A stretch of DNA of 64,000 nt, taken from contig CM073734.1 in NCBI GenBank assembly GCA_037113605.1, positions 16,247,924 to 16,311,923 on the forward strand, read 5' to 3'. The notes under the pieces were generated by a model, which was not told the DNA's origin, did not search any database, and saw only the letters and a list, made by a program, of their open reading frames with translations. Origin of the DNA: Calophaca sinica (lineage: Eukaryota; Streptophyta; Magnoliopsida; Fabales; Fabaceae). This document shows positions 1-13,185 of the stretch, piece by piece. The number at the start of each line of letters is the position of its first letter. Position 1 is the stretch's first letter. Position numbers and translations under genes: made by a program.

Positions 1-456
1 ATCCACTGAGATGATATGTTATGCAACATCTACTCAGATGACATTATATCTTGCCCCCACTCAAATGGCATTGTCACCTTCTCGGACATTAAGCCGATTC
101 ACTCATCCATACTTATTTCAAACAATCAAACACATAGAAGTTATAAAGTCCAGTTTGTAACTTAGCTCAGTGCGGTAGGCCATATTTACCCAACACGGGA
201 CAATGTCATCTCATTTCATTTCTACATTCATGTTGACAATTTGACAATAAGAGTGCTTTGGGAAAAGGCTGGTAACTGAATATATCAACTTAAATTTAAT
301 TACTGCTTATCTAGTTGGACTCTTAAAAGATTTTTCCTGTAGACTGTAACCAAAAATAAAATAAAAAAAGATTTTTCCTGTAGATTACCATAGGTTGCAC
401 CACCATTGGCTACACTCCAAGAGCAATTTGAGCCACAAAATAATCTTATTCACACC
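1..456. other. AT-rich intergenic DNA, no gene seen
   Basis: No open reading frame with recognisable protein similarity, no RNA gene and no clear repeat boundary is visible. The base composition is typical of plant intergenic DNA. Confidence 0.6.
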
Positions 457-465
457 CTTTTGTTA

Positions 466-2390
466 GGTGGCTTTTAGAATGCACAAATGCTAAATTTGTG
501 CATGATACACAAATGCTCTTTTTAACCATTGTTTTAATAGTTAAAAATTCAATGGCTAAGATAGGAGAATGGGAACTTGTTTGTACTCTTTTGACTTATT
601 TATGAAGTGGGACCTGTATAATCATGTAATTACAAAATCTTGCTTTGTATGAATTTATTTTTTATATAAACATAATCGTTGTATGTAAGTTTAATAACGA
701 TTACAATTTCACTTTCCACTTAAAAGAAACCTTCCATAACAATATATTTTAAATGGTTGGAATTTTTGTATAACCGAATCCAAGATACCAACGTGCTTAT
801 ATTAATAGTTTACAATAGAACTTAATGAAGCATCATATTTATGCATCATAACAAAAAATATTAACATTTATATGCGCATAAGCTGCATAATCACGATACA
901 TTCCCACAAGGTGCCACTTATGGTCCACAGAATTTTTGGACTACCACCACTGAGCATATTCCAGAGTAGAGAGCATCGAAATAAAATAAAAACATTTTAA
1001 AATAAAAATTATTATAAACTATTTTTTTATTTCATTGTTCTTTCTTGCTGCTTGGTGTGATGGTGACCATGTGGTGCGTGTTTTCTTCAAGTTGAACACA
1101 ATACCATTTTAAATTCAAATAAAAAAGAAACCATATAGAAAGCACCCATTACAAAGAGCTTTTGCTGCAGATAAATGGATGTTGGGCTTTACTCTAAGGG
1201 TATGTTTGGATATTTTAAAATGAGCGGAGCGGAGCGGAATGGAATATATCTTCCGTTCTATTGTTTTGGTATTTTATGATAGAACGGAATAAAGCTCTCA
1301 TTCCATTGTTTGGGAAGTGAACGAAATAGAATGAGCTATAACTTTTTTATTCCTTTTTTACCCTTTTTAAAAACAAAGACTATCATGTAGTATTAAAATA
1401 TATACTACATTGTAATATAATAAAATAAAAAGAAAAATACGTAAAATCAATTTCATATATGTGTACATACAAAAAAATTCTTCAAATATGGATCCAGCTT
1501 TTAGTAAGTATTAGATGATAAATTGTACCCAAAAAAAGTAATATTAGATGATAAAAAACAAAGACCAAAACGAAGACCAAAAAACAAGTATTAAAAAATA
1601 AAGAAACTTCTTCAAATAACCCTGTTGAATTAAACACCAGTAGAAAAGCGACCCAAATGAAGACAATAAAAAAAAAAAAGCACAAGGTGTGATCAAACAC
1701 CAGTAGAGGGAATGCCGAAGGCAAAATCAGACGCCGTGGAGTATCAGAAACTCCTTGCGTCCAGATTGAAGGAGCAGTGGAGTTGGGTTTGGAGACTTCG
1801 TACCTTGCTGTGTATAGGGAATAAGCTTGTTGGGCAGTGGAGACGTCGCCAGTTCACAGGGTTTGCAGAGGAAGAAGAAATGTTGCGCGCGAACGATTGT
1901 AATGTACGACCTTGGTTAATTTGGTAAATTGATAAATAGGATGAGTGATTATCGGGTATGGTAGAAGATGCCATCCCATACCCCCTAAATTGGGGGGAAG
2001 AAAAATGAGGGAAGATGGTGGAATTGGGTGGAATAGATACCACTACCTTCCATTCCATTCTATCTAATTTTTAGAAACCAAAACAATGGAATGCCATCCC
2101 ATACCATCCTATCCAATTCCATTCCACCCTATACCACCAATCCAAACACACCCTAAAGGATGATGGTGATTTAGCATACCCTATTTATCAGGAATCAAAC
2201 AAAATCGGCGATGCAGTTAGGGTTACCTTAAATGACAGGTCAATTAAGTGACTGGGTAGGGAGTTTAAATCTTCAAATTTATGGGCAAAAAGTGTAATAA
2301 TATAGAAACTAGAAACACCGACTAGTGTCAGTATTTGCGGCATTTGTGCATCGTGCACAGATTTATCATTTTTGCATGCTAAAAATCACC
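466..2390. mobile_element. Mutator-like (MULE) non-autonomous element
   Basis: The two ends form an inverted repeat of about 52 bp (466-517 and 2340-2390), roughly 83 percent identical by eye. The termini read GGTGGCTTTTAGAATGC on the left and GGTGATTTTTAGCATGC on the right (reverse complement). A perfect 9-bp direct repeat, CTTTTGTTA, flanks the element at 457-465 and 2391-2399. A 9-bp target duplication is the hallmark of the Mutator superfamily. After removing the nested PIF element (1198-2153) the native length is about 970 bp. No transposase is encoded, so the element would depend on an autonomous relative. Superfamily assignment rests on the duplication length and the long inverted ends, not on a family match. 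Confidence 0.75.
1198..2153. mobile_element. PIF/Harbinger (Tourist-like) non-autonomous element
   Basis: The left end reads GGGTATGTTTGGAT and the right end, reverse complemented, GGGTGTGTTTGGAT. TAA flanks both sides (1195-1197 and 2154-2156), the 3-bp target duplication typical of PIF/Harbinger and Tourist elements. Just inside the ends the sequence is rich in GGAATGG/CCATTCC repeats in opposite orientations, extending the inverted character. The element is 956 bp and sits inside the larger MULE. A 71-codon frame at 1712-1927 and an antisense one at 1744-2058 match nothing I recognise and are probably chance or a captured fragment. Confidence 0.75.
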
Positions 2391-2399
2391 CTTTTGTTA

Positions 2400-3213
2400 T
2401 CCTTCTTCTGTAATTGCGGAGATTGCTTTTGGTACTTTGACAAGTGCTTCCTTCGAGGCCATGTGGTGGGACACATATATCTTCTTCATCTTTGTCTTCT
2501 ATTTTGTTTTTTATCTTTTTTAAGAGGGCCTGACTCTGATTTTGACAAATCAAATCGTACACTTGATTCTTCGGTTTCCAGTTATATTTTTACAAGCCAC
2601 AAGGGGTCAATATAATGTAAGTTACCCTAGTTGCTTTTAATGAGTGAGACAGGAGGATGAAGTGGGTATCGTCACAACTTGTATGTGAAAATTCAGCATC
2701 AAGTTGGCCGGCTGTTTTTTACTTATAATCAATTAAATCTTTGATTTTAATTATTTATATCATTTCATTCCCAACTTGTTAGCAAGAACAAAAATATTGT
2801 TCTTACTTGAAATATAATTAATATTTCTATATTTGTCAAGTTGAAGTAATAGATCATGAATAAAAAAACTGCTGAGGAGCATATTCCATTGGATATTCGA
2901 TTGTTTACTATATGACGCTAAGTTAAGTGCAAGATATGGGGCCATCGGAACAATAAACCTAAAACTAATGTAAACAATTGTTAATGAATACGTGGGATAG
3001 ACGAATAATTAATTCTATATAAAGAAACTTTTTTTATGCTTATGGTTCCTGAATTACTATACTAAGAATATTTCTTTTGTATGGCTAACAAAATCCACGG
3101 TAGTCAATTGATGGAAGAAATTAAGAACTGCATCACTTTTTTTAAATAGATTTATATAAATAATTTTCGATTTCTGTCAAAAAATAAAAATAATTTAAGA
3201 AATGACGTAATAT
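2400..3213. other. AT-rich intergenic DNA, no gene seen
   Basis: No gene or repeat structure was found. This is the left flank of the CACTA element; the three bases just before it are TAT (3211-3213). Confidence 0.55.
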
Positions 3214-3650
3214 CACTACAACATTTTTGCTTTTTGGCAACAGTTGAAAAGTATAGGCAAAACTCTAAAAAATGTTTTCTAAACGTATAAGCAACAGTTT
3301 TCGGGGTAGTCTGTATGAGCGTTACTTATTGTTTAGGCAACAGTTTTTCATATCTTTTGGCTACGCTTCAAAAAACTGTTGCCTGTTAGTTACGAATAGG
3401 CAACAATTATTATGCTAACCTAACGCAACAGTCAGAAAATATTGCTTAACTTAACTACAGGTCACAACTGTTCCCTAAACTAAAAAAATGCAACATTTTA
3501 AAACTGTAACTATAGCTTATAGATAACATTTTTTAACTGTTTGTGCATAGTATTAGATACAGTTTTAACATGTAAGCATAACCCTATTTCGAGTTTAGTT
3601 GATAACTGTAGCCTAAAAGACTAAAGACAACATTTTACGACTGCAACCTT
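3214..3650 (-). repeat. CACTA 3' subterminal repeat region
   Basis: Short degenerate motifs around GGCAACAGTT and AACTGTTGCC recur in both orientations, for example near 3236-3246, 3289-3300, 3342-3352 and 3403-3411. Such arrays are where the element's own DNA-binding protein is known to bind in En/Spm. The matching array at the other end is at 32495-32836. Confidence 0.7.
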
Positions 3651-3760
3651 AATTTTATTTTAATTTCAAAAATTTTAAATTAACGCTATTAAATTAAGAA
3701 AATATTTTACCTTAATATCATATTCCACAATTTTACAAATAAAATCATAATAATACATAT

Positions 3761-5832
3761 TTAAGATGACCATAATAATCTAACTCTGATATCCTTTATT
3801 GTTCCATAGTAGGTCACACTAATTTTTTCTGGATTTTCATCCTTTGCACTTCTAAAGCTTTGAGTTAATGTCTCTAATGTCACACCATTATTTTGAGTTT
3901 TTAACCTTGCTTCACGTTTTCTTGTATGAAACCTGTACTCATTAATAACATAACCAGAATACTTTTTGGAAACATCATTTGGTCCCCTAGATAACACATT
4001 TAACCAATCAAATATTTCCTATTCATGACACGTGCTTCAAACCATTGAATGAAATCTTCTCTTTGACTTTTAGCTTTGCTCCACTTTATTCTTTTTCAAG
4101 GATTATAAACATCAACCTCATGCACTCTACAAAATAATTAACTAAATTTTCAATGTACAAGGAAAAAAAATCATTATAAGAATTAAATGTTGTAGTAAGT
4201 TGATGATGGTACCTAATGTATTCTTGCACTTCATCACAATTGAATAAGATATACCCATGGGCTTGATTTTGGGTCTTTTGATCAAGAGAAATTAGTTTCA
4301 TTCCCCCAATAGGATGACCTATGTTAGGATTGTCATCACTATTTCGTGTCATTCTATTCATCCTTGTATCTACACCACTGGACAAATATCTTGAACAAAA
4401 TGTCCGAGATTCTTTAACCAAGTATGCTTCAGCGATAAAACCCTCTAGGCGACTCTTATTACGAACAAAAGATTTTAATTCACCCAAATATCTTTCCATA
4501 TAATACATCCATCGAAATTGAACCGGTCCACCCAATCTGACCTCATTAGCAAGGTGAATTGGTAAGTGAACCATTATATCAAAGAAACTTGGAGGGAAGA
4601 TTCGCTCCAATTGGCAAACAGTTTCTGCAATCTCCACTTCCAAGTGATCTAAACTTTTCAGGTCGATAACCTTTTGGCATAAACACCGAAAGAAGGTACA
4701 AAGCCGAATCAAAGGAATGGCAACTTGATTAGGGGTTATCCCTCTTATTGCTACTTGTAATAAGTAATGTAGCTTAATATGAGCATCATGACTCTTGTAC
4801 CCAAAAAATTTTCCTTCAGCAACATGCACACGTCGAGAAATATTAGAAGCAAGGCCATCGAGAAGTTTTACACTCCTTAAAACACCACAAAAAATAGATT
4901 TCTCATACTTGGTTAGGGAGAAACATGCTTTTGGGATTTGGATTTTCTTACCATCACTAGTTGCCTTCAAATGTAGATTCTTTCTAATCCCCATATCTTG
5001 TAGGTCCAAGCAAACATTTGCATGATCCTTTTTCTTCCCTTCAATCTCTAAGAAAGTCCCAATTATATTATCACATATGTTCTTCTCTATGTGCATTACA
5101 TCAAAGTTATGACGTAAAGTATTATCCTTCCAATACGGTAATTGCCAAAAGATAGACTTTTTCTTCCATGGACCAGCCGATTTTTTCTTATCCTTCTTCC
5201 CCAATGCATCAGGGATGTCTTGTAAGTCTTCTAAAATTCTTGCAGCATTTAACAAGGAGGGTGCAGACCTATATTCCGCCTTTCCATTAAAGAAACTTTA
5301 TTTGATCTCCACACATGATTTGAATCCAAAAAGACTTGATGACCTATATAACACATCTTTCGACTATGTTTTAAGTAAGTAGAAGAAGTTTCATAATGAC
5401 AAGCGGGGCAAGCAAACTTCGCTGTAGTGCTCCAACCAGATAACATGGAATATGCAGGGTAGTCACTAACAGTCCACAAAAGAGCTGCACGCATCTGAAA
5501 TGATTGATTTTTGGAAATATCATACGTTTCTACCCCGACATCCCACAATAGCTTTAGCTCCTCAATATGCAGCCGCAGATAGACATCAATTGCATTTTTG
5601 GGTGATCGTGGTCCAGGAATTAGTAACGACATCATACAATTTTCTGCCTTCATGCATAAATTTGGCGGATAATTGTATATTGTTAATACCACCGGCCATG
5701 TGCTATGTGAAAGGCTCATAGTCTTGAATGGATTAAACCCACCACTAGCCAAACCAAGCCTGATATTACGAGTATTAAGAGCAAAATTTGGATGCTTTGC
5801 ATCGAAGTCTTTCCATGCTTGGCCATCAGCAG
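3761..5832 (-). pseudogene. CACTA tnp2 transposase, central and C-terminal part (broken)
   Basis: On the minus strand the frame entering at 5832 reads TADGQAWKDFDAKHPNFAL, the start of the tnp2 catalytic domain (Transposase_21 family). It continues through the conserved blocks RLGLASGGFNPF and MLSGWSTTAKFACPACHYE. A frameshift near 5250 leads into a second frame (5255-4086) carrying LPYWKDNTLRHNFDVMHIEK and a DUF4218-like region with CQLERIFPPSFFDIMVHLPI and GGPVQFRWMYYMERYLGELK. After a stop at 4086 and further damage, the C-terminal block KYSGYVINEYRFHTRKREA and TQNNGVTL is at 3997-3761. The N-terminal part of the same gene is at 30132-30825, across the gypsy insertion. Stops, frameshifts and the insertion make it non-functional. 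The product would have been the transposase that cuts the element's ends. Confidence 0.88.
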
Positions 5833-6028
5833 TGTAACGCCCCATTTCTGAAGCGCCACAGACAAGAACTTAACTCTAAATGCGACGCACTTTTAAAATA
5901 TTACTCTTGTGTCCTTTGGAAAATACGAGATTTTTTTTTAAAATAACTTCTTTCGCAAAACACACGCAGAGTAGCCACAGCGTTTAGAAACATGATGCAA
6001 TCTAAAGATACAAGATGCATGCACTGAA

Positions 6029-6040
<12 letters not shown>

Positions 6041-6061
<21 letters not shown>
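6041..6061. repeat. (TA)n microsatellite in gypsy A LTR
   Basis: About ten TA units. The homologous tract in the other LTR (14611-14655) is about twice as long, so it changed length after insertion. Confidence 0.9.
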
Positions 6062-6379
6062 CATCACTATAGTGGGTCATAACCAGTACGAAATATAATA
6101 CAAGAGTAATGAAAATGTCCAAAAGAGAATACACCTAAAGTATGATGACCCTCATGAGAGTGATCATACTCCTGGGGTACTCTCGGCAGTTACCCATGCA
6201 GGGGCCTGCTCCAAAAGTATACCACCAGTCTACCCAACTGTACAGTAAAAAGTCTATCACCCAACTGTACAGTAAAAAGTCTATCCCAAAAGACTAACTG
6301 GTCACCACTCCACATCTATAAACACAGACAGACTTCTCAGACACCCAAAACATCTACACAAGCAGACAAACCACATCAG

Positions 6380-7107
6380 CTAGAAGTCATTACCCAGACC
6401 CTCAGATGGGTCCTCCTCCTCATCGTCATCATCATCCATTGGGTCATCATCATCATCCTCGCCAGTCAGGTCAATAAAAGGTACAGTTACCGGTACTCCC
6501 TCGGGCTCATCCTCCTCAACTAAGACCTCCTCGATGAAATCCACTCCGCTGAAACTAACCTCACCACATACTCCACAAATAGGGGAAGGATCCACTAGAG
6601 GAGTAGGGGTCCTGACAATCAAAGGGGAGGTCGGCTTTGCATCAGGCTCTGCCACAGGGCCCGGGGTAGCAGCTACCGCACGTGAGGTCGAAGCTCCGGC
6701 TGTCCAACGTCTGCCACCAACGCTCTTGCGAGCGGTCCTTCTGATCCTAGCACCTCTAGGCAAGGGTGCGTAACGTGTCGTAATCCTCCTAAGAATATCA
6801 GATGACTCCTTTGGTGACGAAGAACCAGCTGGTAACAGCTGATCACTCTAAGTGCGACCCACGCGTCCACGATCTGCGTCATCCTGATCGGGAAACTCAT
6901 TGTCCTCCTGGAAGTCTCGTATCTCAACACAAGTCCATCCACCCTGAAGGTCTGCACTACATCCCCAGTATATACAACTCGACGGGAGATAGGATCAAAC
7001 TCCATCGCCGAGGGTGTCTCCAAGTCTAGAAAGTCAAACACTATGTCCGGCGATGTCACCATCGCCGGGATCTCCAAGGTCTTCGCCATCGTCTGGGCTG
7101 CCATCAT
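6380..7107 (-). pseudogene. LTR-encoded acidic ORF, copy 1 (frameshifted)
   Basis: An ORF lies inside the LTR in the sense direction of the element. From the ATG at 7107 the frame encodes blocks such as DIVFDFLDLETPSAMEFDPI and FRVDGLVLRYE. It shifts frame after DAW (near 6870) and resumes in the frame that ends at 6380. The C-terminal half is basic, then has ICGVCGE, and ends in a strongly acidic tail with FIDLTGED, a run of Asp/Glu and DPSEGLG. Copy 2 in the other LTR (14943-15662) keeps the frame across DAW, so the shift here is a private lesion. I do not recognise the protein family. It does not resemble gag, pol or a host gene I know. A chance ORF is unlikely at about 240 codons with this composition bias, but function is unproven. 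Confidence 0.6.
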
Positions 7108-9681
7108 TGGTTGAAGGAACCATGGGAAAGTGTCAACTTCTCGAAATAAAAGGTAACACAAAAATAGCATATACCACAACAAACATAACACATGACAAAA
7201 ATATTTGACAATAATATTCAGCACAATCAATAAGGATGCACCTGTTCCTATTGACTCACTACATGATCGTGCAGTTTTAATTCCGGAATCCATATGCCAG
7301 AGGCATATCGGGCTGTATTTACCAGACCGACACTTTTCCCTGCGATGGTAAAATTTTAATGACGTTCCCGAATTCCTTTGGCCATGGGCATTTCCATTAC
7401 CCAGGATAGACATGTCGACGTTACCACAAGACACGACGTAACAATGCCTTTAACCACCCCCAACGAACATATCACCACATTTGATATTTCAATCATGGCA
7501 TAATCAATAAAATCAATAATCCAATAAAATCCACGACATATATCTTAATCATGTTTTAAGCATACACACACCACAATGCCTTTCAATTCATCCACGCACA
7601 ACAACCCATCAATACGTGACAAACCAACAACACAACAAACAACAACATTAATCAAGTTCGTCCCTTTGCAACTCGGTGGAGTTAGCAAAGAGCAAGTCAA
7701 ACAAGTTTGGGGGGTTGGGGGCAGTCGCTAACCACTTGTAATCAAGCCCATGAGATAATCTAATATAAGCTTAAAGAAAATAAAAATCGAAGGGGTACAA
7801 GACCCTCACTTCGAACCCTGAGGTTTTCAGACTTCTTCGCTTTATGAAATAAAAATTAAATCCTGTACATATCTAAAAGTTGCCCTTACCGAAAGTCGCA
7901 AAGTCATGTGTCAATGCACGTCCCGAATTCACGCCGCACGAATTTTGATTCTCAAGTCCTAACACCACGGAATAAACTTAGCATAAATTTAAAGACTTAG
8001 TTCTAATACTTAAGGCTCTCACAACTTAAAACCCTTTTCCTAACCAAAACACTTACACTTAGAAACTTAATTAAAATACTAGTTTTTAAGTAATTACATA
8101 CACTTGAAAAATTAATAACTAATTAAAGAATCAAATTTTCAAGACTAAGAAATCATTTTCTTAAAAACTTAAGACATATAACATCATCATTTTTTCCACT
8201 CTTTTCTCAAATATTAGAATCAAGGCTCCACTTGGTTCATTGGGTCTCAAGAAACCCAACTTACCTAATGTGCTTCAAACCTTAAAATCTCCAAAACAAG
8301 TCCAAATTCAATCAAATCATTTCCAAATCTTCCTAAAACTTAAATACATTTAAATACGGCTTAATATGAACCAAAGAACACAAAATATTTTCCTCCCAAA
8401 CCCCTAAGGACTGGCGGCTTCAACCTTTTCTTCCCAAAAAAATTTGCAAATCTTCCAACTAATTACACAACATCATTACGCAATTCATTCCTTTCACAAA
8501 TCAACCATTTCCTACAACATACATGCTTAATTCTAGTTCAATCATCAATTTAAGCTTCATTCAAGAATAGGGTTTTTCAACAAAAATTACTCAATCAAAG
8601 TTCTAGTTCAAAACCAAAAGCCAAAACAACAACAACACCACCACCAAATAAGCAAGAATCACTAACCAAATGAATTGATTCACCTCAAGATCACATAATC
8701 CCTCTTTTTCCCTTTAGGTTAGCGTCTAGGGTTCCAAGATTTGGGGATTTAGGTTCTCATCTCCATCATTGATTATGATCAAGCAAAATACAAAGCATTA
8801 GAACAAGAATAAACATGAAAACACAAGATTATACACACACACTCTCTCACCCCCACGGTTTCGGGGCTGAACAAGGGGGGAGAAAATTTGATTTTCAAAC
8901 TCACTTGGATGAGGGAATAGGTGGTAGAAAGATGAAGGAGAAACTAGGAGCAAGAATGCTTGAACATTGGAGGTGATCTCAAGCTTGAAGATGAAGCATG
9001 GAAGCCATGGAAGAACTTGGACTTTCTCACTCTAGAGTGGAGAAGATGAAGCAAATGAAAATGGGGGTAACAAAAGGGGGGTCGCGGCTGCCTTCTTAAA
9101 AAATAAAGGAGGGATTAAAAAAAAATTATTAAGTTAAACACTTGGTTAAAAATTACTCAAATAGTAAGCATAAAAAAATAACCATCACCTAAGTGACACC
9201 TAGCAATTAAAGTAAGATGCTAATCCCATCAATAGTCTAACCCATCTAATCTCTCATCTCTCATGATTATCCTTTAATTCTAGAGTCTTAAGAGTAATAA
9301 AAAACACGGTGTCGAGTAACCGCGTTTTCGATAAATTCGCGAAAATTAGTTTTACCGAGAAATTAATTCTTCGCGTGATAATAAATTATCATAAATAATA
9401 AAAACAATCTTAAACACTCATAAATAATCACAACAAGTCACGATTCGATTTTCATCGGAGTTCGTTTAAAATTTTATCTGCGGCCAAACTGCCCGATGAT
9501 TCAAAACGCGACGAAACTTCGTTAGAATTTTTCGACGATATTCGAACCATGAATTAAATTTGATCTTGATTTAATTCAATCACTTGCTTAGTGAACAATA
9601 AACTGCTTATTATAGCATAAATGTGGAAAAATATACTATAATAACGCTAAATAACGCATCGCGAAAAATACGGGTGTTACA

Positions 9682-9694
9682 ATACTCCCCCACT
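9682..9694 (-). promoter_or_regulatory. Gypsy A polypurine tract
   Basis: On the minus strand AGTGGGGGAGTAT lies directly before the 3' LTR. This is the expected place and composition for the plus-strand primer of reverse transcription. The same sequence precedes the other LTR at 29758-29770. Confidence 0.85.
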
Positions 9695-9719
9695 AAAAAT
9701 AGTTTCGTCCTCGAAACTA

Positions 9720-12700
9720 CGGGTTAGATACGTACCAAGAAAAAGTTTTGGATACTGTCCTCTCATCTTTTGTTCCAGTTCCTAAGTCGCGTCTCCGGTC
9801 TTCTGGTTCCAAACCACTTTGACTAGTTGAATCTCTTTATTCCTCAGTTGCTTGACCTTCTTGTCGACAATCCTTGTAGGAGATACTTCAAAAGACAAAT
9901 CGTCCTTCAGTTGTATCACATCAGGCTCGATAATGTGAGAAGGGTCAGAAACATACTTTCGCAACTGCGAGACGTGAAAGACGTTGTGAATATTAGATAG
10001 GAATGGGGGTAATGCTATCTGATATGCAACTGGCCCTATACGACGAAGAATTTGATAGGGTCCAATGAACTTAGGGGAAGCTTGTTGGATTTGATCGCTC
10101 GACCAACTCCATTCGTAGGTGTGACTCGAAGGAATACATGATCTCCTTCTGCAAACTCTAGCGGTCGACGACCTTGGTCTGCATAACTCTTCTGTCGACT
10201 CTGAGACGCTTTCATCCTTTCTCTGGTCTATCGTATCTTCTCAGTAGTCTGCTGTATCAAATCTGGTCCCACGATAGAGCTCTCACCATCTTGATACCAA
10301 CAAAGAGGCGTCTGACACTTGCGTCCATACAGCGCTTCGTAAGGTGCCATACCAATGCTCGCATGGTAACTGTTGTTGTAAGTGAATTCCACTAGCGGCA
10401 AAACATCATCCCAACTCCCTCTATGGTCTAACGTACATGCCCTCAGCAAATCTTCGAGCGTCTGGATCGTCCTCTCAGTCTGCCCGAGTCGATTACGAGG
10501 ATGATCTGTTGAACTAAGCTTGAGCTTGGTCCCCAAGGCTTCCTGTAGTGCTCCCCTGAAATGAGATGTGAACTTCAGATCTCTATCAGAAACGATGGCA
10601 GAAGGCACGCCATGCAACCGAGCAATCTCCGCTAAGTAGTTCTCTGTCAGTTTCTCCACATTGAAAGTCGATCTAACCGGTAGAAAATGAGCAGATTTAG
10701 TCAATCGGTCGACAATTACCCAAATCGAGTCGTGCTTCTTCTGCGTCTTAGGCCACAACGAAGTCCATGGAAATACTATCCTATTTCCATTCTGGTACGT
10801 CAAGTGACTGTAGCATTCCTACTGGTCATTGATGTTCTACCTTCGCTTTCTGACATGTGAAACAAGAAGCCACGTAGTCTGCCACATGCTTCTTCATTTC
10901 GTGCCACCAAAAATGGTTCTTCAGATCCTGGTACATCTTAGTAACTCCCGAATGAATACTCAGTCTGCTCTTGTGCGCTTCGTCTTGAATCAACTTCCTC
11001 AGCTCAGCTACATTAGGTACACAAACACGTCCGTTGCATCTCAGGATGTTGTCTGCTCCAACCCCGAATTCTGTTGCTTTCCCTTGTGCTACCAGCTCTC
11101 TTTTCTCTTGCAGTAGTTTATCACTAGCCTGTTGATCTCTGATCTCGTCCAAAAGTCCACTAGAAATAGCGAGCATCCCGAACTTCAGCTTCCCTGGTGA
11201 TAATTCCACGCTCAGCTTTAAGTCTCGGAACTTCTCTAACATCTCCAACTCCTTAATCATCATTGCTGAGGCTAACACACTCTTCCTGCTCAATGCATCT
11301 GCTACAACGTTCGCCTTCCCTGGATGATATTCCAAAGTGAGGTCGTCGTCCTTTAGAAATTCCGCCCATCTCCGCTGTCACATATTGAGTTCCTTCTGGT
11401 CGAACAAGTACCTCAAGCTCTTGTGGTCGCTGAAAACAGTAAATGTGCTCCTGTACAAATAATGCCTCCAAATCTTCAGTGCGAACACCACTACAGTAAG
11501 TTCTAGATCATGCGTAGGGTAGTTCCTATCATGAATCTTTAGCTGTCTCAAAGCATAAGCCACAACCTTCCTATATTGCATCATCACGCATCCAAGTCCT
11601 TGGTGTGAAGCATCGCAGTAAACCTTGTAAGGTTCTTCCGATTGAGGCAAAACTAACACAGGTGCTGTCGTCAAAAGCTCTTTCAACCTCTGGAAACTGG
11701 ATTCAGACTCTTCGGTCCAAGCGAAAGGTTGATCCTTCCTCGTGAGTCATGTAAGCAGTGCTACGATCTTCGAGAACCCTTCGATAAATCTCCGATAGTA
11801 GCCTGCTAATCCAACAAAGCTTTGGATATAGGACACAGTCTTCGGTTGCTCCCATGCTAACATGGCTTCAATCTTAGCTGGATCCACAGCTGTCCCGTCC
11901 TTCGTGATCACATGCCCAAGAAAATTCACCTCTTCAAGCCAGAACTCGCACTTGGAAAGATTGGCGTAGAGTTGCTTCTCTCGAAGAATCTGTAACACTT
12001 GGCATAGATGTTCTTCATGCTCTTCTCTGCTTCACGAATAGATCAGGATATCGTCTATAAACACCACCACGAGCTGATCCAAGAATGGGTGGAAAATCCT
12101 ATTCATGTAATTCATGAATACTGTTGGTGCGTTCGTCACTCCAAAAGGCATCACTAGAAACTCATAGTGGCCATATCTGGTTCTGAAAGCAGTCTCAGGA
12201 ATATCCTCTTCCTTCACACGAATCTGATGGTAGCCCGACTTCAAGTCTCTCTTGGAAAATATCGCAGCTCCTTATAGTTGATCCATCAAGTCATCGATAC
12301 GTGGCAACAGATACCAATTCTTAACAGTAACCTTGTTGAGCTGACGGTAATCCACACACAACCTTGATCGTCCGTCTTTCTTCTTTACCAGCAACACTGG
12401 AGCTCCCCATGGTGACACGCTCGGTCGTATGAACTGCTTCGACTCTAGGTGCTCAATCTGAGACTTCAGCTCCTTCATCTCTACTGGAGACATTCGATAA
12501 GGCACTATCGAAATCGGTCCCGTTCTTGGAAGTAATTCGATGGAGAACTCGATTTCCCTCACTGACGGTAAACCCGATACATCTTCAGGAAAAACATCTG
12601 GAAAGTCACGCACCACTGGAACATCCTTCAAATCAATCTCTGGAGAGGCCTCTAGACTAGCGAGATACATGTACTCCTGAGTTCTCTCTTTCAAGGAAAC

Positions 12701-13185
12701 CCCAATGTGGTTAGCAGAAAGGTAATTGGAAACTCCAAGATCAGGAAAAACTACTGTCTTGCGGGTACAGTCCAAGAGGACATGGTGGTAAGACAACCAA
12801 TCCATCCCGAGTATAACATCTAGACCCTTTAGAGGTAAACAGATCAAAATAACAACAAATTTTCTACCCTGAATAACCACCACACAATTAAGGCATGTAG
12901 TGTTGGCAACCAAAGTTTTAGCAGTTGGAGTAGTAACTACTGATTTGAAAGGTAAGGCAGTCACAAATAATTTCAGACGGTCCACATAATCCAAAGAAAT
13001 AAATGAATGGGTTGCGCCGGAATCAAAAAGAACGGATAAGGATTTACCCTCGATCTCACAGTCTCCTTGAATAAGATCATCAGTCTGCTTTGCCTCTTCA
13101 CCACTCATGCAGAAAACTCTTCCCTTGGCGGCTGGACATTTTCCTTTAGCCTTCGTTGTATTCACGCTTGATTCAACTTTCAAAG
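9720..13185 (-). pseudogene. Gypsy A pol: protease, RT, RNase H, integrase, chromodomain (broken)
   Basis: Domains run in order on the minus strand. Protease has LFDSGATHSFIS (near 13000-13040). Reverse transcriptase has SPWGAPVLLVKKKDGRSRL (near 12400), then MPFGVTNAPTVF and the catalytic FIDDILIYS (near 12035-12061). The RT connection reads LAGYYRRFIEGFSKI. RNase H has VYCDASHQGLGCVMMQY (near 11600). A zinc-binding integrase N-terminus lies near 10860-10950. The integrase core and tail have YNNSYHASIGMAPYEALYG. A chromodomain-like tail has IVDKKVKQLRNKEIQLVKVV (near 9820-9880). Stops and frameshifts separate these pieces, for example a stop directly after IYS (12032). The conserved HPQTDGQ-type integrase block reads HPRNRLGQ here. 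The element cannot make a working polyprotein. Domain order (integrase after RNase H) is diagnostic for Ty3/gypsy. Confidence 0.9.

Larger units (their letters stand above)
5833..9681 (-). repeat. Gypsy A 3' LTR (3849 bp)
   Basis: The LTR starts (minus strand) at TGTAACACCCGTATTTTTCG and ends in GGGGCGTTACA at 5833. It matches the copy at 14413-29757 along its length once the copia insertion in that copy is removed (about 3838 bp). It holds a (TA)n tract at 6041-6061 and a coding-like ORF (6380-7107). The stretch 7435-9681 is AT-rich and non-coding, with CAA-rich tracts near 8620-8650. Confidence 0.9.

Noticed and set aside
1712..2058. Overlapping frames inside the PIF element as possible captured gene
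   Set aside because: No recognisable domain, short, and overlapping in opposite strands. Evidence is too weak to call a gene.
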